A stretch of DNA of 64,000 nt, from contig NZ_LSGQ01000030.1 of the NCBI RefSeq assembly GCF_001675285.1, forward strand, positions 674,867 through 738,866, read 5' to 3'. Shown piece by piece: positions 34,201 to 43,027 of the stretch. The first letter of the stretch is position 1. Every line of letters starts with the position of its first letter. Origin of the DNA: Elizabethkingia miricola (GTDB lineage Bacteria; Bacteroidota; Bacteroidia; Flavobacteriales; Weeksellaceae). The position numbers and the translations under genes are program-made. The notes beneath the pieces are model-generated. The model was not told where the DNA came from and did not search any database. It saw only the letters and a list, made by a program, of their open reading frames with translations.

Positions 34201-34233
34201 AAAACAGGTCCCGTTTTCAGGACCTGTTTTTTT
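34201..34233 (+). terminator. Rho-independent terminator after psd
   Basis: An 11-bp stem (34201-34211 with 34220-34230) with an 8-base loop and a following T run. It ends the rsfS-psd unit 29 bases after the psd stop. Confidence 0.9.
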
Positions 34234-34249
34234 GTTGTATTTTTAACTC

Positions 34250-34630
34250 ATGGCAAAAGCATTAATTTCACAACAGAACTATTATACAGATGTTGAATTG
34301 GATTCTTACAGAGTTCATGTAGATGAACCTAAGAATGTCGGAGGGCAGAATCTTGGCCCAAAACCAACAGAACTTTTAGATGCAGCACTGGCTTCATGTA
34401 CGGCAATTACATTAAAGATGTATGCAGACCGTAAACAATGGGAACTTGGTGATCTGTATGTAGAAGCTAAGAGGATAGTAAACACAAAAGGAGAAAGCAC
34501 TTTCAGAATAAGCTTGTCAACAAATGTTGAGCTTAGTGAAGAACAGAAAGATAAGCTTCTGGAAATAGCAGACAAATGTCCTGTACATAAAATGCTGGAC
34601 CAGAATGAAATGAAAACATCCTGGATTTAA
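34250..34630 (+). CDS. OsmC/Ohr-family protein
   Basis: A 126-residue OsmC-fold protein. The first conserved cysteine is in AALASCTAITLKMYADRK and the second in ADKCPVHKML, the redox pair that reduces organic hydroperoxides in this family. The segment GPKPTELLDAAL is typical of the YhfA/OsmC branch rather than Ohr. It is cytoplasmic. It lies alone between the psd terminator and a palindromic hairpin. Confidence 0.9.
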   Translation: MAKALISQQNYYTDVELDSYRVHVDEPKNVGGQNLGPKPTELLDAALASCTAITLKMYADRKQWELGDLYVEAKRIVNTKGESTFRISLSTNVELSEEQKDKLLEIADKCPVHKMLDQNEMKTSWI

Positions 34631-34655
34631 GAGATAACAACTTATGTTAAATATA

Positions 34656-34685
34656 AAGGCACAAAAGAAATTTCTTTTGTGCCTT
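34656..34685. terminator. Perfect 30-base palindrome, probable bidirectional terminator
   Basis: A 15-bp arm (34656-34670) is followed without spacer by its exact complement (34671-34685). It lies between the convergent osmC and ABC transporter genes. A/T-rich sequence flanks it, but there is no long T run on the plus strand. Confidence 0.65.
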
Positions 34686-34718
34686 ATAAAATATTTTTAG
34701 TTTTTTGTCAGACTTTGA

Positions 34719-36533
34719 TTAATCAAAGTTCTGAAGATCTACTAACTTGCGATATACGCTATTATTATCTATCAGATCATGATGGGTACCCTGTTCAACA
34801 ATAACACCCCGTTCCATTACAACGATCCAGTCTGCTTTCTGGATTGTCGATAGCCTGTGAGCAATCACAAGAGAGGTTCTGTTTTCCATCATTTTTTCCA
34901 AAGCGTCCTGTACAAAACGTTCAGACTCTGTATCCAGAGCTGATGTAGCTTCATCCAGAATCATAATTGGTGGATTCTTCAATACAGCACGGGCTATTGA
35001 TACTCTTTGTTTCTGACCGCCGGATAGTTTATTACCGTCGTCTCCGATATTGGTTTCGTAGCCGTCGGGAAGACTTTCTATAAACTGATGTGCATTAGCA
35101 ATTTTTGCCGCTTCAATAATTTCCTCACGAGTAGCATTTTCTTTACCCATGGCAATATTATTATAAATGGTATCATTGAATAATACTGATTCCTGTGTTA
35201 CCATACCCAGAATAGCGCGGTATTCCTTTAATTTTAAGTCTTTAATATTGTTGCCGTCTACTGTTATAGCGCCTTCAGTTACATCATAGAAACGAGCCAG
35301 AAGGTTGGCTATTGTTGTCTTTCCACTACCACTTTGTCCTACCAGGGCAACAGTACTACCTTTTGGGATACTAAGATTAAAGTTTTTCAGAATCAGGTTT
35401 TCCTTGTTATAATAGAAACCTACGTTTTTGAACTCAATACGATCTTTCAGCTCAGAAACCGGAATAGGATTCTCGATTTCGTCGACTTTAACGTCGGCAT
35501 CTAAGATATCCATTACTCTTACAAGCGAAGCTTCACCTTTTTGAATATTGGATATAGATGTTGCTAAACTTTTTGCAGGAGGTAAGATCTGAAAGAACAT
35601 ACCCAGGAAAACTAAAAAGTCCTGTGGCTGCATATTCTTATTTACCAGAATCTGATAACCTCCGTACCATGTAATAATAAGGAAAGTAATAGCTCCTAAG
35701 AATTCACTCATAGGAGAGGCCAACTCTCTTTTTCTTCCAAGGCTGATAGAGTGGTTAATCCATTTGGTCATAGAACCAGTGAAACGATTATCCAGTAACT
35801 TATCGGCATTGAAAATTTTGATAATCTTTGCTGACTTCAATGTTTCGTCTACGATGGAGAAAACATTCCCCAATTCATTTTGTGCTTTATGAGAATCCTT
35901 TTTCAGGCTTTTCCCTATAAGAGAAATTAATGTTCCCATTACTGGCAATACCAATAAACTGAAAAGTGTTAATTGTGGATTCAAAAAGAATAAAGAAGCC
36001 AATGTACCAATAAGCATAAACGGTGAGTTTACAAGGTCTACAAGGCTTCCCAGAATATTATTTTCTACTTCGCCAACATCATTAGACATTCTGGACATAA
36101 GATCTCCTTTTCTCTGCTCCGAGAAGAAAGATACAGGAAGCGTAAGAATCTTTCTGTACATAGATCCTCTAAGATCTTTTGTTACTCCAACGCGATAGAA
36201 GATCAGAAGATAAGCTCCAAGATAGCGGACAATGTTTCTCAGGAAGAAAGCAATACCGGTAATAATACAAAGCCAAAGCAATACATTTAAACTGCCATGC
36301 TTTTCTATTTCACTATTAATAAAAGTGTAAAGCGTTCTTTTAAGGTTGTCAGAAAAACCATCTCCTTTTATTTCCTGCTTCTCTGTGCCGAAGAGTATTC
36401 CCAGTACAGGTAAGAGTGTTCCGATGGATGCTATTTGAAGCAGAGAGTATAAAATATTGAAAAATAAACTCCCGTAAATATATTTTTGGTGTGGTTTAGC
36501 AAATTTTAGAATCCTAAAGTATAAGTTCATCAA
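34719..36533 (-). CDS. ABC exporter, MsbA-like half transporter
   Basis: A 604-residue half ABC exporter: six transmembrane helices (about 15-320) and a nucleotide-binding domain (about 350-600) with Walker A GQSGSGKTT, the signature LSGGQKQR, Walker B IMILDEATSALD and the H-loop IAHRLS. It is closest in form to the MsbA/lipid A flippase group, but the same fold also exports drugs and peptides, so the substrate is unproven. It would work as a homodimer. The DUF4293 gene lies upstream but is separated by a terminator. Confidence 0.88.
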   Translation of the reverse strand: MMNLYFRILKFAKPHQKYIYGSLFFNILYSLLQIASIGTLLPVLGILFGTEKQEIKGDGFSDNLKRTLYTFINSEIEKHGSLNVLLWLCIITGIAFFLRNIVRYLGAYLLIFYRVGVTKDLRGSMYRKILTLPVSFFSEQRKGDLMSRMSNDVGEVENNILGSLVDLVNSPFMLIGTLASLFFLNPQLTLFSLLVLPVMGTLISLIGKSLKKDSHKAQNELGNVFSIVDETLKSAKIIKIFNADKLLDNRFTGSMTKWINHSISLGRKRELASPMSEFLGAITFLIITWYGGYQILVNKNMQPQDFLVFLGMFFQILPPAKSLATSISNIQKGEASLVRVMDILDADVKVDEIENPIPVSELKDRIEFKNVGFYYNKENLILKNFNLSIPKGSTVALVGQSGSGKTTIANLLARFYDVTEGAITVDGNNIKDLKLKEYRAILGMVTQESVLFNDTIYNNIAMGKENATREEIIEAAKIANAHQFIESLPDGYETNIGDDGNKLSGGQKQRVSIARAVLKNPPIMILDEATSALDTESERFVQDALEKMMENRTSLVIAHRLSTIQKADWIVVMERGVIVEQGTHHDLIDNNSVYRKLVDLQNFD

Positions 36534-36590
36534 TTTTTAGATTAAGCTACAAATGTAGTGCATTTACATTTACTATACAGCATACATGAA

Positions 36591-36614
36591 AAAACCGTCC
36601 CTCTCAGGACGGTT
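36591..36614 (-). terminator. Terminator after the DUF4293 gene
   Basis: An 8-bp stem (36593-36600 with 36607-36614) with a 6-base loop. On the minus strand a T run follows. It separates the DUF4293 gene from the ABC exporter gene. Confidence 0.85.
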
Positions 36615-36639
36615 CTCACTCAAAAAAATCGTTGTAAGT

Positions 36640-37029
36640 CTACCGGAATCTGTCTACAGATTTTACAAGTTTCTCATCTTTTTTAATGTAGATGTTTGCT
36701 ATAATCAAACCTACAATTGCGATGAGCGGAAATGTTAACTCAATACCCTTCTCAGGAAAACTAATTCCTCCGGGTAAGTTTAGTAGCCAGTAAGCCAATA
36801 AGCCGATCAACAAGGCGTTTATAAAAATGCTGATATTATTCAGCAATATTTGTCTTTTTCTGTTTTTATAACTGAAAATGCTTAGCAAAGAGATTAATAT
36901 CAATATGACTGTTGCAATAGTTATAACAGGAGTTGTTCCTAATACGTCTACATCCTGCCCTGTATAAAATAAAAAAACAGCGGCTAATACAGCAAGAAAC
37001 ATCCAGATAGTTTGTATTCTTTGAAGCAT
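36640..37029 (-). CDS. DUF4293 membrane protein
   Basis: A 129-residue protein with four hydrophobic helices (about 5-22, 35-50, 62-84 and 95-112) and the start MLQRIQTIWMFLAVLAA. This matches DUF4293, a Bacteroidota family of unknown function. It is divergent from rho, its usual neighbour in flavobacteria, with the rho promoter in the 168-base gap between them. It has its own terminator. Confidence 0.82.
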   Translation of the reverse strand: MLQRIQTIWMFLAVLAAVFLFYTGQDVDVLGTTPVITIATVILILISLLSIFSYKNRKRQILLNNISIFINALLIGLLAYWLLNLPGGISFPEKGIELTFPLIAIVGLIIANIYIKKDEKLVKSVDRFR

Positions 37030-37065
37030 CTATGCAATTAATTTATGCAAAAGTAATAATATTTT

Positions 37066-37095
37066 TTTGGTTTTTATAAAAAATGTGTAGATTTG
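37066..37095 (+). promoter_or_regulatory. Promoter of rho
   Basis: TTTG at 37066-37069 and TAGATTTG at 37088-37095 are 18 bases apart, a full match to the flavobacterial promoter. Transcription would begin near 37102, leaving an untranslated leader of about 95 bases. Rho controls its own leader in other bacteria; here this is only a possibility. Confidence 0.75.
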
Positions 37096-37197
37096 CATTA
37101 CACAGAATCGCAAAATGGACATTATCAATCTGATAGGTTCACTCTCATAAAGATTTTAAATTACAATTTTATACCTTACATACATTATTAATTTCAT

Positions 37198-38955
37198 ATG
37201 TTTGACATTGAAAGTCTAAAGTCAAAATCGGATACCGAATTGACGAAAATCTCAAAAGATTTAGGTATTGGTGTGAAGAAAACTTCCGATATTAACGAAA
37301 AAATTTACGCTATATTGGATTTTCAGGCATCTAACCCTCAAACGATTAAGGATTACCTCGGACCACAGGATAAAGGAAATGATGCCGGAAATGAAGAAGC
37401 TGCACAACCTAAGAAAAGAGGAAGGAAGCCTGCTGCCAAAGCTGAAGTTGTAAAAACTCCAGAACCGGCTAAGCCTGAAACGCCTGTAAAGGAAGTCAGA
37501 AAGAAGGCTGAGACTACTACTACTAAAGCTGAAGTTCCTGTAGAGGAAGCTGCCAAAGTTACCGAGGAAACTAGTCAGCCAGAAAAAAAGCAAAGAAGAA
37601 GAGTTACAAAAACTCCACCGCCTGTAGAGGCAAAAACAACACCGGAAGAAACTGCTCCGGAAGCTTCAGAACCTGTTGAAGTTGTGGCACCGGCCAAAAA
37701 AGAAACACAAGCTGTTCCTCAGCAAAAAAATAACAACCAGAACAATAACAACAATAATCAGAACAGACAACATCACCATAATCAAAACAGAAATAATGGC
37801 GATGCAAAACATTCTGAACCTCAGAAGAAGGAATATAGCTTCGATGGTATTGTAACTGTAGAAGGTGTTCTGGAAATTTTACCAGATAATTATGGATTCC
37901 TTAGATCTTCAGACTTTAGTTATATTTCGTCTCCGGATGATGTATATGTATCTACAAGTCAGATTAAGAACTATGGATTAAAAACTGGTGATACCGTAAA
38001 AGGTATTGTTCGTTTGCCTAAAGAAGGAGAGAAGTATTTCTCTTTACAACGCCCTACAGAAGTTAACGGAAGAGACCTTGCTTATATTAAGGACAGAGTC
38101 GCTTTCGAATTTTTAACGCCACTTTTCCCACAGGAGAAATTTAACCTGGCAGGAAAAAATGCAACACTATCAACAAGAATTGTAGACCTTTTTGCACCAA
38201 TTGGTAAAGGTCAGCGTGCGATGATCGTAGCACAGCCCAAGACTGGTAAAACAATGTTGTTGAAGGATATTGCCAATAGTATTTCAGCAAATCACCCGGA
38301 AGCTTATATGATGGTCTTATTGATCGACGAAAGACCGGAGGAGGTTACCGATATGCAGAGAAGTGTAAATGCGGAAGTTATTGCATCTACATTCGATGAA
38401 GCTGCTGACAAGCACGTAAAAGTTGCCAATCTGGTATTGTCTAAAGCTCAGAGACTTGTAGAATGTGGGCACGATGTAGTAATCCTTCTGGATTCAATTA
38501 CACGTTTAGCCAGAGCTTACAACACCGTAACTCCTGCATCCGGAAAAATACTTTCTGGTGGTGTGGATGCTAATGCGTTGCACAAGCCAAAGAGATTCTT
38601 TGGTGCAGCGAGAAAAATTGAAGGTGGTGGTTCTTTAACTATTATTGCAACTGCACTAATTGATACAGGTTCTAAAATGGACGAGGTGATCTTTGAAGAA
38701 TTCAAAGGAACAGGTAACATGGAACTTCAACTAGACAGAAAAATTGCTAACAAGCGTATTTATCCTGCTGTAGACCTTATTTCTTCCAGTACACGTAGAG
38801 ATGATCTGTTACTCGACGAAGTAACTCAGCAAAGAATGTGGATTATGCGTAAGTACCTTGCCGATATGAATCCTGTAGAAGCAATGGAGTTTGTAAAAAA
38901 ACACATGCAGTCTACCGTAAATAATGAAGAGTTCTTAATGTCCATGAACAAATAG
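37198..38955 (+). CDS. rho: Transcription termination factor Rho with long disordered N-terminal insertion
   Basis: A 585-residue hexameric RNA helicase, much longer than the roughly 420 residues of E. coli Rho. Residues 1-50 form the Rho N-terminal helical domain. An inserted region (about 58-215) is Lys/Pro/Ala/Glu-rich and ends in an Asn/Gln/His-rich patch (about 178-202). The RNA-binding cold-shock-like domain (about 218-290) and the ATPase domain follow, with Walker A QPKTGKT near residue 351 and Walker [15 protein letters not shown]. The next gene starts 2 bases after the stop. Confidence 0.95.
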   Translation: MFDIESLKSKSDTELTKISKDLGIGVKKTSDINEKIYAILDFQASNPQTIKDYLGPQDKGNDAGNEEAAQPKKRGRKPAAKAEVVKTPEPAKPETPVKEVRKKAETTTTKAEVPVEEAAKVTEETSQPEKKQRRRVTKTPPPVEAKTTPEETAPEASEPVEVVAPAKKETQAVPQQKNNNQNNNNNNQNRQHHHNQNRNNGDAKHSEPQKKEYSFDGIVTVEGVLEILPDNYGFLRSSDFSYISSPDDVYVSTSQIKNYGLKTGDTVKGIVRLPKEGEKYFSLQRPTEVNGRDLAYIKDRVAFEFLTPLFPQEKFNLAGKNATLSTRIVDLFAPIGKGQRAMIVAQPKTGKTMLLKDIANSISANHPEAYMMVLLIDERPEEVTDMQRSVNAEVIASTFDEAADKHVKVANLVLSKAQRLVECGHDVVILLDSITRLARAYNTVTPASGKILSGGVDANALHKPKRFFGAARKIEGGGSLTIIATALIDTGSKMDEVIFEEFKGTGNMELQLDRKIANKRIYPAVDLISSSTRRDDLLLDEVTQQRMWIMRKYLADMNPVEAMEFVKKHMQSTVNNEEFLMSMNK

Positions 38956-38957
38956 TC

Positions 38958-39440
38958 ATGAAGATTTTTTTTAAAATATTACCTGCGTTTTTGCTGCTAC
39001 TTTCAGTAGCAGCAAAAGCTCAGCTAACAGTACACCCAATGGTACATGCCGGATATGTTTATCAGAATCAAAGTTTTGGAGAAGTAGGCGGGCGTCTATT
39101 ATTTTTAACCAACGACGATACTCTTTTCAGAGTTGGTGCAGCCGCAATGATGGGGGAGACTAATGGTAAGTTTGCTGTTATGCCAAAAGTACAGGCAGAT
39201 ATTTTACTAAACTTCGAAAAGAACGTAGATATTTTTCACTCGTGGTATTTTCTTCTTGGTGCGGAGAGTACGAACAAATACATTGCACCAAAAGCAGGAT
39301 TTAGCCTTTTCGGGATTATAGATCTTACCGGAGGTTATGCCTTTAATTATGGAGATGCTACTTTAAACGGGAAACAGTTGAAAGGCTTTAATTTTAATCT
39401 GACTTTTAATATTCCTTTAGTAGCTTTATCTAAAAAATAG
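38958..39440 (+). CDS. Secreted protein, possible small outer-membrane barrel
   Basis: A 160-residue protein with a clear signal peptide (1-21, ending AAKAQ). The mature part alternates hydrophobic and polar residues with many glycines and aromatics (GYVYQNQSFGEVGGRLLFL, FSLFGIIDLTGGYAFNYGD), a pattern of antiparallel beta strands. No family is recognised. It starts 2 bases after rho, so it is likely read from the same mRNA. Function unknown. Confidence 0.7.
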   Translation: MKIFFKILPAFLLLLSVAAKAQLTVHPMVHAGYVYQNQSFGEVGGRLLFLTNDDTLFRVGAAAMMGETNGKFAVMPKVQADILLNFEKNVDIFHSWYFLLGAESTNKYIAPKAGFSLFGIIDLTGGYAFNYGDATLNGKQLKGFNFNLTFNIPLVALSKK

Positions 39441-39544
39441 CACGATTTCTTTTATTAAAAGTTGGTGTTATTAAATAATTTTATAATTTAGCAGTTCAAA
39501 CAGACAAATAATATTACTATAAGCAGAACATTTACTTTAAAACA

Positions 39545-39601
39545 ATGAGTCGAAGAGATGGCAAATTAATTTTGCTACTGCTTCTCGGCATTTTAAAGTA
39601 A
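39545..39601 (+). other. Possible 18-codon leader ORF before the sigma factor gene
   Basis: ATG at 39545 opens 18 codons (MSRRDGKLILLLLLGILK) ending in TAA at 39601. It has a basic start and a run of leucines, and stops 7 bases before the sigma factor ATG. It may be a leader peptide that couples translation to the sigma factor, a tiny membrane peptide, or chance. A poor variant promoter (TTG at 39462-39464, then a TAATTTAG-like element) lies upstream. Confidence 0.3.
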
Positions 39602-39608
39602 ATGAATA

Positions 39609-40199
39609 ATGAAGACACTGCCAGATAGTAAACTTATTGCTGATTTTCAAAAAGGAAATGAAGCTGCTTTGGAAATCCTCTTAAAGCGCCATCAGCGCGA
39701 AATTTTCACTTTTATTTTTTACAAATTAGGGGACGAAGACCTTGCCAATGATATTTTTCAGGATACGTTCATGAAAATTATTATTACCCTGAAAGAAGGG
39801 CGCTATAAAGATGAAGGTAAATTCTCATTATGGGCTAAGCGTATTGCTCATAATCTGGTTATAGATCATTACCGGGTAAAAGCAAAGAACTTCAAAATAT
39901 CCGAATCTACTTATGATAATGATGAGTTTTCTATTTTCGATATTATAAAAGAACCTGATGCAAATATAGAAGATAAACTTATCCAGATCCAGATTAATGA
40001 TGATTTGTATAAAATGATAGAATGTCTGCCGGAAAATCAAAGAGAGGTATTGGAACTCCGCTTCTTTAAAGAATTAAGTTTTAAAGAAATTGCCGAGCAT
40101 ACCAATTCCAGTATTAATACGACCTTGGGAAGAGTTCGTTATGCTCTTATTAATCTGCGGAAAATGGCAGATGAACATCAAATTATTCTTACGAAATAA
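39609..40199 (+). CDS. ECF-type RNA polymerase sigma factor
   Basis: A 196-residue sigma-70 family protein with regions 2 and 4 only. Region 2 (about 15-90) contains DLANDIFQDTFMKI and the DNA-melting part FSLWAKRIAHNLVIDHYR. Region 4 (about 130-185) contains LPENQREVLELRFFKELSFKEIAEH, a helix-turn-helix, and TTLGRVRYALINLRK. No membrane anti-sigma factor gene follows; instead there is a 44-codon ORF. The genes it controls are unknown. Confidence 0.92.
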   Translation: MKTLPDSKLIADFQKGNEAALEILLKRHQREIFTFIFYKLGDEDLANDIFQDTFMKIIITLKEGRYKDEGKFSLWAKRIAHNLVIDHYRVKAKNFKISESTYDNDEFSIFDIIKEPDANIEDKLIQIQINDDLYKMIECLPENQREVLELRFFKELSFKEIAEHTNSSINTTLGRVRYALINLRKMADEHQIILTK

Positions 40200-40249
40200 T
40201 AAATTGGAAATCGTTGCGTTATATAGATATAACAACGAAACGATTTTCT

Positions 40250-40384
40250 ATGAAACAACTCGACTCTTTAGGAATGGCTAAATTAAAGCCAAGAAAGTCT
40301 ACAATAGATTTTCTGTTAAGCTATTCCAAAAATATTAAAGTAGTAAATACACGTACTATAAAGGTTGTATTTTCTAAAAACTAA
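40250..40384 (+). CDS. Small basic protein downstream of the sigma factor
   Basis: ATG at 40250 opens 44 codons ending TAA at 40384. The peptide contains KLKPRKSTIDFLLSYSKNIKV, then a short beta-like end IKVVFSKN. I recall similar small proteins with a KPKK-x-TI-x-FLL-x-SK pattern in other flavobacteria, which supports it as a real gene, but I cannot search for it. It starts 50 bases after the sigma factor stop in the same direction. Function unknown; an interaction with the sigma factor is possible but not shown. Confidence 0.6.
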   Translation: MKQLDSLGMAKLKPRKSTIDFLLSYSKNIKVVNTRTIKVVFSKN

Positions 40385-40398
40385 CTAGCAATTTTCTT

Positions 40399-40406
40399 TA
40401 AATTTG
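40399..40406 (+). promoter_or_regulatory. -7 element of the nucleotidase gene
   Basis: TAAATTTG is an exact TAnnTTTG match. Transcription would start near 40413, 11 bases before the ATG at 40424. The in-frame GTG at 40406 is therefore not the start. Confidence 0.6.
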
Positions 40407-40423
40407 TGTCTGAATTTTACAAT

Positions 40424-41119
40424 ATGAAATTTAGACACATTTTTTTTGACCTTGATAATACTTTGTGGGACCACCGCAAGAATGCATACTTAACACTTAA
40501 GGACCTTTTCAACCGTAAAGAAATAAATAGTCTTTATAGAATAGACTTTGAAGAATTTCATCATAAATACGATGAAATTAATGAGAGATTATGGGAACAG
40601 ATAAGAGATGGTGAGATTGATAAAGAATACCTAAGACAACATCGTTTCTACGATACTTTCCTGTTCTTTGGTGTAGACAATACGGAATTGGCTGAGCATT
40701 TTGAAGTAAATTTCCTGGATGAAATTGTTGGTTACAACGAACTTGTAGACGGAACAAAAGAAGTATTAGATTATCTTAAAGATAAAAATTACAATATCCA
40801 TATTATTTCGAATGGCTTCTACGATGTTACTCACCGTAAAATAAAAGGATCGGGGCTTACTCCTTATTTTGAAACCATAACAAGTGCAGATGATGTGGGG
40901 GTAAGAAAGCCAAATCCAAAAATATTTGAGTATGCATTGGGAAAAGCGAACGCTCAAAAAGAAGAAAGTATTCTGATAGGAGATGATTGGATTGCTGACG
41001 TAAAAGGCTCACAGGGATTTGGTATGGATGTCATTTTCTTCGATGCTTTGAAAGAAGATAAGCAAGAAGAAAAACTGAAATCTGTAAAACATCTTTTGGA
41101 TATAAAAAGTTTTCTGTAA
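40424..41119 (+). CDS. HAD-family pyrimidine nucleotidase (YjjG type)
   Basis: A 231-residue HAD phosphatase. Motif I is FFDLDNTLWDH with D9 as nucleophile and D11 as acid; motif II is the S in HIISNGFYD; motif III is the K in RKPNPKIFEYAL; motif IV is IGDDWIADV. The cap domain and the sequence around LWDHRKN fit the YjjG subgroup, which removes phosphate from noncanonical pyrimidine nucleotides. It is a single gene followed by a strong hairpin. Confidence 0.88.
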   Translation: MKFRHIFFDLDNTLWDHRKNAYLTLKDLFNRKEINSLYRIDFEEFHHKYDEINERLWEQIRDGEIDKEYLRQHRFYDTFLFFGVDNTELAEHFEVNFLDEIVGYNELVDGTKEVLDYLKDKNYNIHIISNGFYDVTHRKIKGSGLTPYFETITSADDVGVRKPNPKIFEYALGKANAQKEESILIGDDWIADVKGSQGFGMDVIFFDALKEDKQEEKLKSVKHLLDIKSFL

Positions 41120-41195
41120 TCGGAGTGTATACTTCAATTTTTGAAAAATAAGGTTATTATCCTTTCTCTAGAAATTAAATATTGCTTTAATATAG

Positions 41196-41233
41196 AAACG
41201 TCATAGGCTTCCAAAGCCTATGACGTTTTTCTT
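41196..41233 (+). terminator. Rho-independent terminator after the nucleotidase gene
   Basis: A 15-bp stem (41196-41210 with 41214-41228) with a 3-base loop and a T run. It also lies between convergent genes, 40 bases from the fructokinase stop. Confidence 0.88.
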
Positions 41234-41273
41234 TAATTTCTTTTATAAAGTATGAACGATCCTCGTCAGAAAT

Positions 41274-42197
41274 TTACAGAGGAAGCGCAGAAACCTGATG
41301 TTGGTCTCTGAATTCTGTAAACTCACCTAATGAATATTCCGGGCAGGCGCCTTCCTGTGCCGTAATAAAAGCTCCCAATGCAACTGCCTGATGCATAATC
41401 TGATGAGCAGAAGTACCTATTTCTAAACGTTTGGACAAAAAGCCTGCAAGAAAAGAGTCTCCACTGCCTACGGTATCTTTTACTTCAACAGACACTGTTG
41501 GATACAAATAGAAATTATCTTCATTGGCATATAATGCTCCTTTGCTGCCTTTAGAAATAATTATTTCCTTCATACCAAATACATCCTGAAGGTATTGTAT
41601 ACTGTCTTTTTCGGTAATGTAATCTTTACCCATAAAATCCAGCATCATACGAAGCTCTGCTTTGTTGAATTTTGCCAGCTGAGTTCTGTGCAACAAGTCT
41701 TTAATCAAATGTATATCGTAATAAGGAGGACGCAGGTTAATATCAAACACATTATAATCACTGGCTTCTGTTAACTCGAATAATGTATTCTTTGATTTTT
41801 CACTTCTGGCGGCCAATGTTCCGAATACCAATGCATCAGTTTCTGTTAGAAGGCTTAGATCTGCAGGTCTGGTTTCAATATAATCCCAGGCTACATGCTG
41901 AATGATATCATAATGGGCATCATTATTCTCATCTATAGTAGCTACGACTGTACTGGTAGGGTATTGGTTATTAATCTGAATCCCATTAATAGGAATGTTC
42001 CAGTTTTGGATTTTTTCCAGTAATTCACTTCCTAAGTCATCACTACCAACGCTGCTAATCATATGAGCATCTACACCCATTCCGGAAAGGTGGTAAGCGA
42101 CATTAAACGGAGCTCCTCCGGCTCTTCGCTGCCCTCCCGGAAATATATCCCATAATACTTCGCCATAGCAGGCAATTTTTATTTTGTTTTCTTTCAT
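41274..42197 (-). CDS. PfkB-family carbohydrate kinase, probable fructokinase
   Basis: A 307-residue ribokinase-fold sugar kinase. The N-terminal GGAPFNVAYHLSGMG is the sugar-binding signature and the C-terminal DTVGSGDSFLAGFL carries the catalytic aspartate and anion hole. As the last gene of the polyol cluster, it probably phosphorylates the ketose made by the dehydrogenase, most simply fructose to fructose 6-phosphate. It begins 78 bases after the outer-membrane protein gene, so cotranscription is likely but not certain. Confidence 0.88.
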   Translation of the reverse strand: MKENKIKIACYGEVLWDIFPGGQRRAGGAPFNVAYHLSGMGVDAHMISSVGSDDLGSELLEKIQNWNIPINGIQINNQYPTSTVVATIDENNDAHYDIIQHVAWDYIETRPADLSLLTETDALVFGTLAARSEKSKNTLFELTEASDYNVFDINLRPPYYDIHLIKDLLHRTQLAKFNKAELRMMLDFMGKDYITEKDSIQYLQDVFGMKEIIISKGSKGALYANEDNFYLYPTVSVEVKDTVGSGDSFLAGFLSKRLEIGTSAHQIMHQAVALGAFITAQEGACPEYSLGEFTEFRDQHQVSALPL

Positions 42198-42275
42198 TGT
42201 AATTATTTAATAGCCTATTCGGTTGTGAATGATATTTTTATTAAAAATAACATATTCTTTTTTATAAGAGTGTTG

Positions 42276-43007
42276 TTAGAATGAATATACCTGAGCTGAA
42301 AATTGTAGAAGCGCGCGATTATCTACTGGATTCCACATTCCCCATAATCCCAGCGGGATCTTGTAATTGCCTATTGACAGTGGTTTCGATATCATAAGGC
42401 TGATTTCGTTGAAGTCTGCCCTCTTCGAAAAGAAGTTGTTCTGTTCTCCGGGATTGTTTAGTGCAAAGCTGTAACCAAGTCTCCCACGTACTTCCAAATC
42501 ATCCTTTTTGTATACCGGATATTCTGCAAAGACAAAAGTAGAATACTTATTGTGTGTGTTCTCTTTATTTCTGTCTCTGCCAGAGATTACAGTATTCCAG
42601 CTTAAGATCAGTGGTATACGGTCACTGATGGTATAATAAGATCTGAAATCCATGAAGCGCCCGGTCTCCCTGGCATTGTAATTAAAAAACTCTTTGTTAT
42701 TGTAGGTCGCGTTAGGAGAGAAATTATAAATATCCCATAGCTCCAGTGTCAGATGTTTATTTTTGAATCCGATATAGTTGTTGAATTCTTTGTAATCGCC
42801 ATTCGCTGTTCCGCCTGCCCAGAATCCCCCATAAAAATTCTTATAATCCAAATGGATGTCTCCAGTATATACGAGACCAGAGGCTACTTCTATACCTCTC
42901 CACAAGTGGTTATTACGAAGTTGTAATGCGGAGTGTATTTCCTGTCCATAAAATAATATGCTTCCTGTGATCATTGAAAAAATGATCATTAATTTAAATT
43001 TATACAT
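42276..43007 (-). CDS. Probable outer-membrane beta-barrel protein of the polyol locus
   Basis: A 243-residue protein with a signal peptide (about 1-21, ending LFYGQ) and alternating aromatic/polar strands (LYTISD-like patterns, YIGFKNKHLTLELWDIY, YKIPLGLWGMW), ending in F (FSAQVYSF), as is usual for outer-membrane barrels. I do not recognise a named family. Its place between the kinase and permease genes suggests a diffusion channel for the sugar alcohol. This locus has no SusC/SusD pair, which would be the common flavobacterial solution. Start is 20 bases after the permease stop. Confidence 0.7.
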   Translation of the reverse strand: MYKFKLMIIFSMITGSILFYGQEIHSALQLRNNHLWRGIEVASGLVYTGDIHLDYKNFYGGFWAGGTANGDYKEFNNYIGFKNKHLTLELWDIYNFSPNATYNNKEFFNYNARETGRFMDFRSYYTISDRIPLILSWNTVISGRDRNKENTHNKYSTFVFAEYPVYKKDDLEVRGRLGYSFALNNPGEQNNFFSKRADFNEISLMISKPLSIGNYKIPLGLWGMWNPVDNRALLQFSAQVYSF

Positions 43008-43027
43008 AAGTGTGTCTGGCTTTAGTT

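Noticed and set aside
40406..40423. GTG start for the nucleotidase gene
   Set aside because: The GTG overlaps the -7 element, so it would not be transcribed; the ATG at 40424 gives the normal HAD N-terminus.
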